Source: an uncultured Candidatus Planktophila sp. (GTDB taxonomy: Bacteria > Actinomycetota > Actinomycetes > Nanopelagicales > Nanopelagicaceae). From it: a stretch of DNA of 17,427 nt. How positions within the stretch are numbered: position 1 is the stretch's first letter; each line of letters starts with the position of its first letter. The stretch is from positions 1 through 17,427 of the forward strand of contig CALEZA010000125.1 of NCBI GenBank assembly GCA_937927965.1, read 5' to 3'. Shown here piece after piece: positions 1 to 7,596 of this stretch. Below the pieces are notes generated by a model. That model searched no databases. It was not told the DNA's origin and saw only the letters and a program-made list of their open reading frames with translations. A program made the position numbers and the translations under genes.

Positions 1-636
1 GAGACAGAGCCAGCGCACTTCTTACCTGAAACAACAGATGAACATATCAATGACAACGTTGTAGCAATCGACCTCAATCAACCGATGGATGCAGTGCGCG
101 CCGAGCTTTCCAAGCACCCTGTAAAGACCCGTGTTTCACTGACCGGAACGATTGTGGTGGCTCGCGATATCGCCCATGCCAAGATCAAAGAGATGCTAGA
201 CGCGGGCAAGCCGATGCCTGATTACTTCAAAAATTATGCGGTTTATTACGCAGGTCCTGCCAAGACTCCCACTGGTTTTGCCTCTGGATCATTTGGTCCA
301 ACAACTGCCGGTCGCATGGATTCCTATGTCGATCAATTCCAGGCAGCGGGCGGATCATTTGTCATGTTGGCAAAGGGCAATCGTTCCAAGGCGGTGACCG
401 ATGCTTGTGCAAAGCACGGTGGTTTCTATCTCGGTTCCATTGGAGGACCTGCAGCTCGCCTTGCTCAAGATTGCATTAAGAAGGTGGAAGTTCTCGACTT
501 TGAAGATTTAGGGATGGAGGCTGTCTGGAAGATCGATGTTGTGGACTTCCCAGCCTTTATCGTTGTAGATGACAAGGGAAATGATTTCTTTGCAGAGACG
601 ATGCGCCCTTTAAGTATTGGGAAGAAGCCTTCGTAA
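1..636 (+). CDS. fumA: Fumarate hydratase class I, C-terminal part (5' truncated by window edge)
   Basis: Class I (iron-sulfur) fumarase, interconverting fumarate and malate in the TCA cycle in the cytoplasm. Frame 1 is open from the first base, so the ATG at 85 is internal and the gene starts outside the window. The 211 visible residues match the C-terminal beta domain of E. coli FumA/Fum[21 protein letters not shown], then [55 protein letters not shown] and [15 protein letters not shown]. The cluster-binding cysteines belong to the N-terminal domain and are not visible. Its stop lies 16 bp from the stop of the convergent transglycosylase gene, leaving no room for a separate terminator. Family assignment is firm; the gene symbol follows the E. 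coli paralogue naming. Confidence 0.96.
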   Translation, partial: ETEPAHFLPETTDEHINDNVVAIDLNQPMDAVRAELSKHPVKTRVSLTGTIVVARDIAHAKIKEMLDAGKPMPDYFKNYAVYYAGPAKTPTGFASGSFGPTTAGRMDSYVDQFQAAGGSFVMLAKGNRSKAVTDACAKHGGFYLGSIGGPAARLAQDCIKKVEVLDFEDLGMEAVWKIDVVDFPAFIVVDDKGNDFFAETMRPLSIGKKPS

Positions 637-652
637 GAAGTCAGCTGCTGAT

Positions 653-1207
653 TTAGTAGTAGTGCGAGCGCTTGAACTTCGCCCATGCCTTACATGGGGT
701 CTCATAGCGGATGCTGATATAGCGAAGGCCCCAACGGATCTGAGTTACTGGGTTGGTGCGCCAATCGGTGGAGACCACATCCATCTTTGAGGCAGGCAGT
801 GCTTGGGCGATGCCGTGAGCTCCAGAGCGATAGTTATGTGCCTTGTAATTCCAATGGGACTCTTTAGTCCAGAGGCGGTTGATACAGGAGTACTCCTTAT
901 CGCCCCATTTGTACTCACTCTTCATAATGGTGCGAGCAACATACTTTGCACCTGTGGCGCTTCGAGCCAACTCAACCTGACGAGCAAGAAGGGCCACCTG
1001 GGCCATCTCAGAGATCGCCACCCCTGCGCTCTGCTCCAAATCTGCATCTTTGGAGATTGTCAGGGATACAGCTGGTGAATCAGGGAGGTTCAAACGAGTG
1101 GTGGTGGGAAAGTCGAGACCTTGGGCAGTTGGCTGGGCCACCGCCAAGATAAGGAAGGTGGCAACCAGAGACCAGATGGCTCGCGGCTTGCGAACTGTGA
1201 TCGCCAT
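653..1207 (-). CDS. Secreted lytic-transglycosylase-like cell wall protein
   Basis: A 184-residue exported protein, probably a peptidoglycan-cleaving transglycosylase of the lysozyme-like fold. An N-terminal signal peptide (basic start, hydrophobic run WSLVATFLIL, likely cleaved near AQG) is followed by a variable linker. A C-terminal domain from about residue 105 carries CINRLWTKESHWNYKAHN, in which E116 is the expected catalytic glutamate, then GAHGIAQALP and WGLRYISIRYETPCKAW. C108 and C172 could form a disulfide. The start at 1207 is chosen because AAGGAG sits 6 bases upstream and the signal peptide begins right there; an upstream in-frame ATG at 1261 has no ribosome site. Known for the family: SLT-like domains of this type are common as secreted wall hydrolases in Actinobacteria. 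Substrate is inferred, not shown. Confidence 0.85.
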   Translation of the reverse strand: MAITVRKPRAIWSLVATFLILAVAQPTAQGLDFPTTTRLNLPDSPAVSLTISKDADLEQSAGVAISEMAQVALLARQVELARSATGAKYVARTIMKSEYKWGDKEYSCINRLWTKESHWNYKAHNYRSGAHGIAQALPASKMDVVSTDWRTNPVTQIRWGLRYISIRYETPCKAWAKFKRSHYY

Positions 1208-1213
1208 TGCTGA

Positions 1214-1219
1214 CTCCTT
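1214..1219 (-). promoter_or_regulatory. Shine-Dalgarno site deciding the transglycosylase start
   Basis: AAGGAG on the minus strand, 6 bases before the ATG at 1207. It selects this start over the in-frame ATG at 1261. Confidence 0.85.
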
Positions 1220-1279
1220 CCCACTCGATCCTTGAGGGTCTCTCCCTCTTTTGCTTGCCATAGAGTTCCAAGAGAGGGG

Positions 1280-1316
1280 GTGAGTCGCAAATTAATCTAT
1301 GCGTGAGTCGCAAATT
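1280..1316 (-). repeat. Tandem 14-bp direct repeats upstream of the transglycosylase gene (operator-like)
   Basis: GTGAGTCGCAAATT occurs at 1280-1293 and again at 1303-1316 on the plus strand, a 23-bp period (about two helical turns). A related inverted copy, ATTTGTGACT (9 of 10 bases against the reverse complement), lies at 1385-1394. On the transcribed (minus) strand, -10-like hexamers TAGATT and TAGAAT abut the two copies. The gap 1208-1412 is the longest non-coding stretch here and the only promoter region for this gene. The arrangement suggests a transcription factor site over the promoter; the factor is unknown. Confidence 0.6.
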
Positions 1317-1412
1317 CTAAGAAAGTGTGAGGATTGGGGATAAGTAAAAGTGCAGGTCAGTTAGGGGAAAGTCTAAAATGTCCGATTTGTGACTGTGAGA
1401 TTTAAATAGGGG

Positions 1413-2189
1413 TCATTTCCCATGGCGGCGCTCGCGGTGGGAGTAGTCACGAAGGGCTCGTAGGAAGTCCACCCGTCGAAACTCTGGCCAGTAGGCCTCA
1501 CAGAAGTAGAACTCAGAGAGAGCTGACTGCCAGAGCAGGAATCCACCCAAGCGCTGCTCCCCTGAGGTGCGGATAAGTAGGTCTGGATCTGGTTGACCTG
1601 CCGTGTAGAGGTTCTCTGAGATCGATTCTGCGCTGAGGTTGGCAGCTGCCTCCTCCAAACTCTTTCCTGCAGATGCCTCGGTTGAGAGAAAACTCTTCAC
1701 GGCATCGACAATCTCTCGCCTCCCGCCATATCCGACTGCAACATTGACCTGGAGTTTGCCGCTGGTGGAGCTCTCCAGACTCTCCAACTTTGCAGCCAGT
1801 GGCTCAGGGAGAACATCGAGTGCTCCCACTGCCTTAATGCTCCATCTCTTGCGAGCTGCCAACTCATCGACAATCCCGCCAATCACATCGAGCAGGGTGG
1901 CTACCTCTTCAGGACTTCTCTTGAAGTTATCCGTAGAGAGCATCCAGAGAGTCACAACCTCCACATGGGTCTCTTCACACCAACTCAGCAGATCTGCAAT
2001 CTTCTGAGCACCTCTCTTATGGCCAAAGGGATCGGCAGGATCTGGGTTCTGTTTGGCCCAGCGGCGATTGCCATCGAGAGTGACTCCCACATGGCGAGGA
2101 GTTTTGGAGAAGTCGAGATCTTTAATAATCCTCCACTCATAGAAAGGGTAGAGGAGGGATTTAATCTGACTACGAATACTTCTTAACAA
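1413..2189 (-). CDS. uppS: cis-prenyltransferase (short-chain Z-isoprenyl diphosphate synthase, Rv1086-like)
   Basis: Condenses isopentenyl diphosphate in the cis configuration on the pathway to the polyprenyl phosphate wall carrier. Motifs: HVGVTLDGNRRWAK (catalytic Asp about residue 39), then WMLSTDNFKR, VNVAVGYGGRREIVDAV, and the substrate-binding block PDPDLLIRTSGEQRLGGFLL followed by WQSALSEFYF. The sequence tracks M. tuberculosis Rv1086 (Z,E-farnesyl diphosphate synthase) closely, down to the tail VDFLRALRDYSHRERRHGK, more than the long-chain Rv2361c type. The frame has no ATG near its start. A TTG at 2189 aligns with the Rv1086 N-terminus and has GAGCGG just upstream; a TTG at 2216 is the alternative. 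Either start overlaps the DUF3817 gene, implying coupled translation. Chain length of the product is inferred from homology. Confidence 0.92.
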   Translation of the reverse strand: MLRSIRSQIKSLLYPFYEWRIIKDLDFSKTPRHVGVTLDGNRRWAKQNPDPADPFGHKRGAQKIADLLSWCEETHVEVVTLWMLSTDNFKRSPEEVATLLDVIGGIVDELAARKRWSIKAVGALDVLPEPLAAKLESLESSTSGKLQVNVAVGYGGRREIVDAVKSFLSTEASAGKSLEEAAANLSAESISENLYTAGQPDPDLLIRTSGEQRLGGFLLWQSALSEFYFCEAYWPEFRRVDFLRALRDYSHRERRHGK

Positions 2190-2469
2190 TTTTCCGCTCA
2201 GCGATAAAGGATGCAAGAGGGAGGGTGCCAGCTAAGACGAGCCAGCCGATGGTCAGTAGGTTCATCCTCTTCTGCACTCCCAACTGGAGAACGGTGAGGA
2301 TATAGGCGATGTAGAAGTAGCCATGGGCGATCGGCACAGCAATCAGAAAGCGGTAATCCTCAACGAGATTAAAGATGTATTTGGCGGGTAGATAGGCAAA
2401 GATCAAAATCAAAAGGTTGATGCCGCAGATAATGGCCATGGTGCGAAAACGAGAAAGTGGGCTCTTCAT
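2170..2469 (-). CDS. DUF3817 family integral membrane protein
   Basis: A 99-residue membrane protein with about three hydrophobic segments: IICGINLLILIFAYL, VPIAHGYFYIAYILTVLQ, and LLTIGWLVLAGTLPLASFI, closing with the basic tail AERKIVKKYS. The HGYFYIAY segment and the LAGTLPLASFIAER ending are typical of the small actinobacterial DUF3817 proteins. Its ATG overlaps the SURF1 stop as ATGA, and its 3' end overlaps the cis-prenyltransferase start, so it sits in the middle of an overlapping operon. Function unknown. Proximity to SURF1 is compatible with a role in the respiratory membrane, but nothing in the sequence demonstrates this. Confidence 0.85.
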   Translation of the reverse strand: MKSPLSRFRTMAIICGINLLILIFAYLPAKYIFNLVEDYRFLIAVPIAHGYFYIAYILTVLQLGVQKRMNLLTIGWLVLAGTLPLASFIAERKIVKKYS

Positions 2470-3185
2470 AGCGCTGACTCTAATCGCTCACGCCTGCGAT
2501 AGAAAGGAGCCCAGAGAACAAGAGCTGCCATGAGCCACCAGATCACCACATAAGAGATGTGTTGCCAGTAGTAGCCAGGCACTCCACCCTTTGAAATCTC
2601 CATAGTCAGGCGAGTTCTCTCCACCTGCCCACCACGATAACTCTCAGAGCGAGCTGCAATATATCCGTCATAGAGTTGAAGGTCGGTGGCAGAAGTCAGA
2701 AGTGCGCTATCAAGGCGAGAGAGTTGGCTGGAATTTCCTTCCGCCCTATCTGCCACTTGGCGGGGATAGAGAGTGCCTGTCATAGAAACTTCTGTTGCCA
2801 TCACGATATCTGGGGATGTGAGTCGATCTGCCCAAAGTCCTCTGACCACCAAGATTGCCGTGGAGGTATCAACCTGCATAAGCGCAACCTCCCAATCGGC
2901 GATATTTCCATCGATATCAATTTGGTGAGGTGCTTTATAAGTGGCGATGTAATGGCCAACTACCGCAACGCTCTTTCCAAAGGATTCATAAGCAAGGGTG
3001 GCAGAAGGAGAAGTCAGGTCGTTGAGTTCATAGACTCTCTGATCGATCATCACCTCTTCGTTCTGAGAAGCTTTAAGCTCACGAGCGCGATCGAGTTGCC
3101 AAAGTCCAAGTGAGATAAAGATTGCAGCAAGGCTGAGTGCAACACCTGCCTGCAGAAGACGCTTAACTATTGGTCTCGTCTTCAC
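2466..3185 (-). CDS. SURF1 family protein (cytochrome oxidase assembly)
   Basis: About 239 residues with the SURF1 plan: an N-terminal membrane helix (AGVALSLAAIFISLGLWQLDR), an extracytoplasmic domain, and a C-terminal helix (YWQHISYVVIWWLMAALVLW) followed by basic residues. GLWQLDR after helix 1 is the family signature, and VVRGLWADR corresponds to the usual 'V.RGW' strand. SURF1 proteins help assemble heme-copper oxidases. The start is placed at GTG 3185 because it gives the normal short N-terminus and overlaps the upstream small gene by 23 bp. The longer frame from GTG 3242 would be buried in that gene. There is no clear ribosome site, so coupling to the upstream gene is likely. No oxidase gene is present in the window. 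Confidence 0.88.
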   Translation of the reverse strand: MKTRPIVKRLLQAGVALSLAAIFISLGLWQLDRARELKASQNEEVMIDQRVYELNDLTSPSATLAYESFGKSVAVVGHYIATYKAPHQIDIDGNIADWEVALMQVDTSTAILVVRGLWADRLTSPDIVMATEVSMTGTLYPRQVADRAEGNSSQLSRLDSALLTSATDLQLYDGYIAARSESYRGGQVERTRLTMEISKGGVPGYYWQHISYVVIWWLMAALVLWAPFYRRRERLESAL

Positions 3186-3300
3186 GGTTCTGAACGCGGG
3201 TATATCTCTTATAGAAACTGCGAAGGAGAAGTGCGGTGGCACTGACCAGAAGAATCATGGTGAATGAACCTGCGATACCCATATCCACATCTTTACTCAT
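3163..3300 (-). CDS. Small single-pass membrane protein, unknown function
   Basis: A 45-residue protein starting MSKDVDMGIAGSF, with one membrane helix (about residues 9-28) and a basic tail RSFYKRYTRVQNREDE. The ATG at 3300 is preferred over the longer frame from 3375, whose first 25 residues lie antisense to the DUF4307 gene and are cysteine/histidine-rich and unlike coding sequence. A weak GGGAGA lies 8 bases upstream. It is the first gene of the minus-strand operon leading into SURF1, with which it overlaps. Small one-helix proteins beside SURF1 are plausible oxidase-assembly accessories, but this is inference from position only. Confidence 0.65.
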   Translation of the reverse strand: MSKDVDMGIAGSFTMILLVSATALLLRSFYKRYTRVQNREDETNS

Positions 3301-3314
3301 GCCATGATTCTCCC

Positions 3315-3695
3315 ATGGATTCATTTGATTACAACGACAGATATGGAATCCGCAAAGAGCGTGGATGGCTTCCATGGGCTCTCGTTCTTGCCCTTGTCGG
3401 TGGGGGTTGGTTGATGTGGGCAGGGCTTACTCGTGCAGAACCTGCAATCGACACCACCCTGCTTGCCTTTAGCAATGAAGACCCACGCAATATTGAGATT
3501 CGCTATATCGTCAATCGAGAAGATCCATCACGAGCTGCCATCTGTACCTTGACTGCTCGTGATTTCGATAAGGTCATCGTTGGCCAGGTCACCGATGAGA
3601 TTCCAGCAAGTGCAGGCGCCATTGAGCGTGTGGCAACGATCCCCACGCGCAGTGATGCAGTCAATGCAGGCGTGGATAACTGCCGTCTTAAGTAA
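3315..3695 (+). CDS. DUF4307 family membrane-anchored protein
   Basis: A 126-residue protein: a short cytoplasmic stretch (MDSFDYNDRYGIRKERGW), one membrane helix (LPWALVLALVGGGWLMWAGL), then an extracytoplasmic domain. That domain contains IEIRYIVNREDPSRAAICTL, TARDFDKVIVGQ and the C-terminal cysteine-containing NAGVDNCRLK, the layout of actinobacterial DUF4307 (Rv1081c-like) proteins. The start is ATG 3315; an upstream in-frame ATG at 3264 would run antisense through the divergent small gene. Only 14 bp separate the two divergent starts. The neighbour downstream is greA, as in mycobacteria, where the DUF4307 gene and greA are adjacent. The function is not known. Confidence 0.85.
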   Translation: MDSFDYNDRYGIRKERGWLPWALVLALVGGGWLMWAGLTRAEPAIDTTLLAFSNEDPRNIEIRYIVNREDPSRAAICTLTARDFDKVIVGQVTDEIPASAGAIERVATIPTRSDAVNAGVDNCRLK

Positions 3696-3720
3696 CTTTT
3701 GCGCTCTCCCCAGCCTGCAC

Positions 3721-3726
3721 TAGGCT
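3721..3726 (+). promoter_or_regulatory. Candidate -10 element for a leaderless greA transcript
   Basis: TAGGCT lies 8 bases before the greA ATG at 3735, which has no Shine-Dalgarno sequence. The element lies in the 39-bp gap after the DUF4307 stop. Weak taken alone; it fits the pattern seen at several other genes in the window. Confidence 0.45.
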
Positions 3727-3734
3727 TTCCCGTT

Positions 3735-4214
3735 ATGAGCGGACAACAGACTTGGTTGACACAAGAGGCGGCAGATCGCCTCGCTGCAGAACTTGCCCAC
3801 CTTGAAGGTGAAGGGCGCAGAGATGTGACTGCCAAGATTGAGGCTGCTCGCGCTGAAGGCGATCTCAAGGAAAATGGTGGCTACCACGCAGCTCGTGATG
3901 AGCAAGGCAAGATGGAAGCTCGCATCCGCCAACTTAAGCAGATGTTAGAAAATGCCCACATTGGAACTCCACCAGCAAGTGCTGATGGAAAGGTCGGAGC
4001 TGGAATGGTGGTCACAGCCATCATCGCAGGAGATGAGACAAGGTTTCTCTTGGGTTCTCGTGAGATTGCATCAGGAGATCTCGATGTTTACTCAGAGAAG
4101 TCACCGCTAGGAGCTGCAGTTCTTGGCGCAGAGATTGGCGCAACAGTTTCCTATAAGGCACCTAGTGGCAAAGAGATCTCTGTTGAGATTAAGGCAGCGG
4201 AGTTCTTCGCTTAA
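3735..4214 (+). CDS. greA: Transcription elongation factor GreA
   Basis: GreA (159 residues) binds the RNA polymerase secondary channel and stimulates cleavage of backtracked transcripts. The N-terminal coiled coil carries the tip motif ARAEGDLKENGGYHAARDEQ, with the two acidic residues D43 and E46 that position the catalytic metal. It is followed by KMEARIRQLKQMLENAHIG and a C-terminal FKBP-like domain (residues ~85-159) with SPLGAAVLGAEIG. The 'ENGGYHAA' variant is the actinobacterial form. The start at 3735 gives the normal N-terminus (MSGQQTWLTQEAADRLAAEL); a frame from 3699 would add 12 unlikely residues. The stop is one base from the stop of the convergent ABC permease gene. Confidence 0.97.
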   Translation: MSGQQTWLTQEAADRLAAELAHLEGEGRRDVTAKIEAARAEGDLKENGGYHAARDEQGKMEARIRQLKQMLENAHIGTPPASADGKVGAGMVVTAIIAGDETRFLLGSREIASGDLDVYSEKSPLGAAVLGAEIGATVSYKAPSGKEISVEIKAAEFFA

Positions 4215-4215
4215 A

Positions 4216-5007
4216 TTAATTCACTGAGTTGCGATAGCGTCGCACACTCAATGGAATAAAGATTGCCATAATCAGAACAATATAAATCAGTGATGTGGTC
4301 AGCGGATTCTCGCTAGGAAAAGACCCTGCTGTTGCACCAAATTGATTCTCAAGTCCAAAGAGCTCTCTACAAGCCGCCACCATTGTTGAGACTGGATTCC
4401 ACTCTGCAAAGTATTGAAGTGCTCGCGGCATACCTGTTGTTGGCGCAAAGGCGTTAGAGAGAAATGTCAGCGGGAATGTCACGATAAAGCTGACATTCTG
4501 CACAACGCGAGCATCAGAGGCAGACAGTCCCACGAGCGCTCCCACCCATGAGAGTGCATATCCAAAGAGCAAGAGGAATAAGAATCCGAGTGCAACACTT
4601 CCCACTCCTGATGATGGACGCCATCCCACTGCATATCCTGCAATTCCCATCACTGCCAGAACAACAATATTGAGAAGTGAATCTCCGAGAGTTCTTCCCA
4701 CTACCAAAGCAGATTGTGAGATGGGAAGTGATCTAAAGCGATCAATAAGCCCCTTCTTCATATCCTCTGCAAGGCCAGATGCTGTTCCAGCAAGGGTAAA
4801 GGCAACAGTCTGCACAAAGATGCCTGGCATCAATAGCTGCACATATCCCCCAGGCTGACCTGTTTGGATAGAACCACCAAAGACATAACGGAAGAGAAGT
4901 ACAAACATCACAGGTTGAATGGTGGAGAAGATAAGCACCTCAGGAACGCGAGTGAGTAGTCGCAACTGTCGCTGGGTGATGATTAGTGTGTCTTGGATGG
5001 CGCTCAT
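4216..5007 (-). CDS. ABC-2 type transporter permease (DrrB-like)
   Basis: A 263-residue integral membrane protein with about six hydrophobic segments, the membrane half of a two-protein exporter. Diagnostic stretches are TQRQLRLLTRVPEVLIFSTI, QPVMFVLLFRYVFGGSI, then MPGIFVQTVAFTLAGTASGL, KKGLIDRFRSLPIS, and FLSNAFAPTTGMPRALQYFA followed by EWNPVSTMV. These match the DrrB/ABC2_membrane family involved in export of drugs, lipids or other hydrophobic molecules. Its ATG overlaps the ATPase stop (ATGA), so the two are translationally coupled and form one transporter. The substrate cannot be told from sequence. The gene ends one base from greA, tail to tail. Confidence 0.93.
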   Translation of the reverse strand: MSAIQDTLIITQRQLRLLTRVPEVLIFSTIQPVMFVLLFRYVFGGSIQTGQPGGYVQLLMPGIFVQTVAFTLAGTASGLAEDMKKGLIDRFRSLPISQSALVVGRTLGDSLLNIVVLAVMGIAGYAVGWRPSSGVGSVALGFLFLLLFGYALSWVGALVGLSASDARVVQNVSFIVTFPLTFLSNAFAPTTGMPRALQYFAEWNPVSTMVAACRELFGLENQFGATAGSFPSENPLTTSLIYIVLIMAIFIPLSVRRYRNSVN

Positions 5008-5975
5008 GCTCGCTCCTTCTTTTCTTCAACTTTATCTTCTGCAGCATGTCCTGTGAGGGAGAGAAAGACATCATCGAGTGATGGTCGTTTCAATCCAATA
5101 TCGAGTGGATGGATGCCTTCTTGATCGAGTGCCTTGAGAACTTCAAAGAGAGCTGTGGAGCCAGTTGAGACAGGGGAGGCAATTTGGCGAAGCCCCTCAT
5201 CAAGTGAAGGTTTTACTCCGCTGACCTTCTCCACGATTTCAATTGTGCGAGCAATATTGGCACTCTCCACCACTACCTCTAGGCGTTCACCACCCACCTG
5301 CTTCTTTAATGCATCAGATGTTCCGCGTGCAATAACTTTTCCAGTGTCAATGACTGCTATCTCATCTGCCAATTGATCTGCCTCTTCAAGATATTGGGTT
5401 GTGAGAAGGAGCGTGACACCACCCTTAACTAACTCCTGAATTACTCCCCACATCTCTTGGCGGCCACGAGGATCAAGGCCAGTAGTGGGTTCATCAAGGA
5501 AGAGCACTTTCGGTTTAACGATTAGCGATGCCGCTAAATCAAGGCGACGACGCATTCCGCCTGAATATGTTTTGATTGGACGCTTTGCAGCATCACTTAA
5601 TCCAAAGCGCTCAAGGAGTTCATTGGCGCGAGCTATAGAGTTCTTCTTTCCTAAGTGATAGAGCTGACCAAACATCACTAAGTTGTCATAGCCTGTGAGG
5701 ATTTCATCGACTGCTGCATATTGACCTGAGAGACCAATGACCTCTCGCACCTTCTCAGGATGCTTAATGACATCAATACCTGCAACTGTGGCATGGCCTG
5801 AATCAGGTCGTAGAAGTGTCGACAAAATGCGAACTGTTGTGGTCTTTCCCGCTCCATTAGGCCCTAATACGCCTAATACAGTTCCCTCTTCTACATCGAG
5901 TGAGAGTCCATCGAGAGCGCGAACGCTACCTTTATCGTAAGTTTTAATGAGGTCTTCGGCTATTACTGATTTCAC
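5004..5975 (-). CDS. ABC transporter ATP-binding protein (DrrA-like)
   Basis: A 323-residue ATPase that powers the adjacent DrrB-like permease. In order: Walker A GPNGAGKTT (38-46), Q-loop Q85, signature YSGGMRRRLDLA (from 137), Walker B VLFLDEPTTGLD (from 157), and TTQYLEEAD (192-200), where the usual H-loop histidine is a glutamine (Q194), as is typical of DrrA-type proteins. A C-terminal extension (about residues 220-310) with LKRPSLDDVFLSLTG resembles the DUF4162-type tail. The start is GTG 5975, with no ribosome site; TAAGTT lies 6 bases upstream, suggesting a leaderless mRNA. It is divergent from the EmrB/QacA gene across 19 bp, so the two export systems may be co-regulated. Family certain, cargo unknown. 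Confidence 0.95.
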   Translation of the reverse strand: MKSVIAEDLIKTYDKGSVRALDGLSLDVEEGTVLGVLGPNGAGKTTTVRILSTLLRPDSGHATVAGIDVIKHPEKVREVIGLSGQYAAVDEILTGYDNLVMFGQLYHLGKKNSIARANELLERFGLSDAAKRPIKTYSGGMRRRLDLAASLIVKPKVLFLDEPTTGLDPRGRQEMWGVIQELVKGGVTLLLTTQYLEEADQLADEIAVIDTGKVIARGTSDALKKQVGGERLEVVVESANIARTIEIVEKVSGVKPSLDEGLRQIASPVSTGSTALFEVLKALDQEGIHPLDIGLKRPSLDDVFLSLTGHAAEDKVEEKKERA

Positions 5976-5978
5976 GGA

Positions 5979-5988
5979 GTAAACTTAC
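5979..5988. promoter_or_regulatory. Near-symmetric double -10 between divergent exporter genes
   Basis: GTAAACTTAC has perfect 4-bp inverted arms. On the plus strand it gives TAAACT (5980-5985), 9 bases before the ATG at 5995; on the minus strand it gives TAAGTT (5987-5982), 6 bases before the GTG at 5975. Neither gene has a Shine-Dalgarno sequence, so both messages would be leaderless and start from one overlapping element. Confidence 0.55.
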
Positions 5989-5994
5989 GCCCCT

Positions 5995-7596
5995 ATGAAT
6001 ACAAATGCACCCGTGAAAGAACATTCACATAAAGAAATTATGATCATCCTCGGCGGTTTGATGACAGGAATGCTTCTTGCAGCCCTCGACCAGACAATCG
6101 TCTCCACAGCTCTCAAGAGCATTGTTGAAGATTTCAACGGTCTCGACCATTACACATGGGTCGTCACCGCCTATCTCCTCACATCAACTGCATCCACTCC
6201 CCTCTATGGAAAGATCTCTGACCTCTACGGTCGCCGCATCGTCTTCCAGTTTGCGATTGTGACATTCCTTATTGGCTCACTGCTTGCAGGTGCATCATCG
6301 AATATGAGCCAGCTCATTGCCACTCGCGCAATCCAGGGCCTTGGAGCAGGTGGCCTGATGGCGCTGACATTCGTAATTATTGGCGACATCGTTCCTCCTC
6401 GTGAGAGAGGTCGCTATCAAGGCTACTTCGGTGCGGTCTGGGGCTTGTCATCTGTGGCAGGACCACTGCTCGGTGGCTTCTTCTCAGATCACGCAACCAT
6501 TCTTGGCATCACCGGATGGCGCTGGATCTTCTATATCAACATCCCATTTGGAATTGCAGCCCTTGCAATTACCTCAGCTGTCCTTCACATTCCTAAGGTT
6601 AAGCGTGAGCACTCCATTGATTACTTAGGAGCTTTCCTCCTCGTTGCTTCTGTGACAACCACGCTTCTCTCTGTCTCTGTCTATGGACCACAAAATGGTT
6701 GGACTGATTCACGCACACTTATCTATCTTGTTATCGGTCTTGCACTAGCTGTTGCATTCATCTGGTGGGAAGCTCGTGCGAAGGAACCAATCATTCCTTT
6801 GGGACTTTTTAAGAATCACACCTTTACTCTCACCTCAATTCTTGGCGCAATCATCGGCGCTGGAATGTTTGGTGCGATTGTGATGTTGCCTCTCTATATG
6901 CAGGTGGTGAAGGGATACTCAGCAACGGATGCAGGTCTGAAGTTGATTCCTTTGATGCTCGGTATCGTCAGCACTTCTATTGTGAGCGGTAAGTTAATTT
7001 CCAAGCATGGTCACTACAAGCGTTACCCAATTATGGGAACAGCAATTATGACCGTTGGAATTCTTGCGATGTATACGCTCCAAATTGATACTCCTTATTG
7101 GCAACTCTCCATCTTCGCGATTATGGTGGGAGCAGGCTTAGGTTTATCTATGCAGACCATCGTTATCGCCCTCCAAAACTCAGTGGAATTTAAGGATATG
7201 GGTGTTGCCACAAGCTCTAATACCTTCTTCCGTTCACTTGGATCAGTCTTTGGAACTGCTCTCTTTGGAGCGATTCTGACCAACAGATTGGGCCATTACC
7301 TCGCCTCAAACTTTGCGGAGTTAGCGGCAAGCAATCCAGGAGCTGTTGCATCTGTCGATCCTGCAGCACTTGAAGCCGTGCAGAACAACACATCGTTGAT
7401 TGCCACACTTCCCGCTGCAGCTCAAACAGCTGTTCTGGATGCATTCGTCCACTCATTCCACATCGTCTTCCTTGTTGCAGCTCCTGTTGTTGCAGTGGGA
7501 TTCTTTGTGGCGCTTTTCTTGCGCGAGACACCACTTCGCACATCGCAAGATTATGCGGCAGCTCGTAATGAGTCTGCAGGCGAGGCGCTCGGATAA
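5995..7596 (+). CDS. MFS multidrug exporter, EmrB/QacA (DHA2, 14-TM) family
   Basis: A 533-residue inner-membrane proton antiporter of the DHA2 family, which typically exports cationic or hydrophobic drugs. Features: helix 1 motif [16 protein letters not shown] (motif D1), [11 protein letters not shown] (motif A, loop 2-3), [15 protein letters not shown] (motif B region), and [14 protein letters not shown] (motif C, antiporter signature) in helix 5. [12 protein letters not shown] is characteristic of 14-TM members. The C-terminal half has the further helices, with [20 protein letters not shown] and [18 protein letters not shown]. The short polar tail ends in [10 protein letters not shown]. 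There is no ribosome site; TAAACT 9 bases upstream suggests leaderless transcription. Its TAA shares its last base with a possible ATT start of the next MFS gene. Specificity unknown. Confidence 0.94.
   Translation: MNTNAPVKEHSHKEIMIILGGLMTGMLLAALDQTIVSTALKSIVEDFNGLDHYTWVVTAYLLTSTASTPLYGKISDLYGRRIVFQFAIVTFLIGSLLAGASSNMSQLIATRAIQGLGAGGLMALTFVIIGDIVPPRERGRYQGYFGAVWGLSSVAGPLLGGFFSDHATILGITGWRWIFYINIPFGIAALAITSAVLHIPKVKREHSIDYLGAFLLVASVTTTLLSVSVYGPQNGWTDSRTLIYLVIGLALAVAFIWWEARAKEPIIPLGLFKNHTFTLTSILGAIIGAGMFGAIVMLPLYMQVVKGYSATDAGLKLIPLMLGIVSTSIVSGKLISKHGHYKRYPIMGTAIMTVGILAMYTLQIDTPYWQLSIFAIMVGAGLGLSMQTIVIALQNSVEFKDMGVATSSNTFFRSLGSVFGTALFGAILTNRLGHYLASNFAELAASNPGAVASVDPAALEAVQNNTSLIATLPAAAQTAVLDAFVHSFHIVFLVAAPVVAVGFFVALFLRETPLRTSQDYAAARNESAGEALG

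Noticed and set aside
1208..1412. Possible c-di-AMP (ydaO) riboswitch before the transglycosylase gene, as found before some actinobacterial wall hydrolases
   Set aside because: The conserved riboswitch core is not visible and the region is dominated by DNA-type direct repeats.
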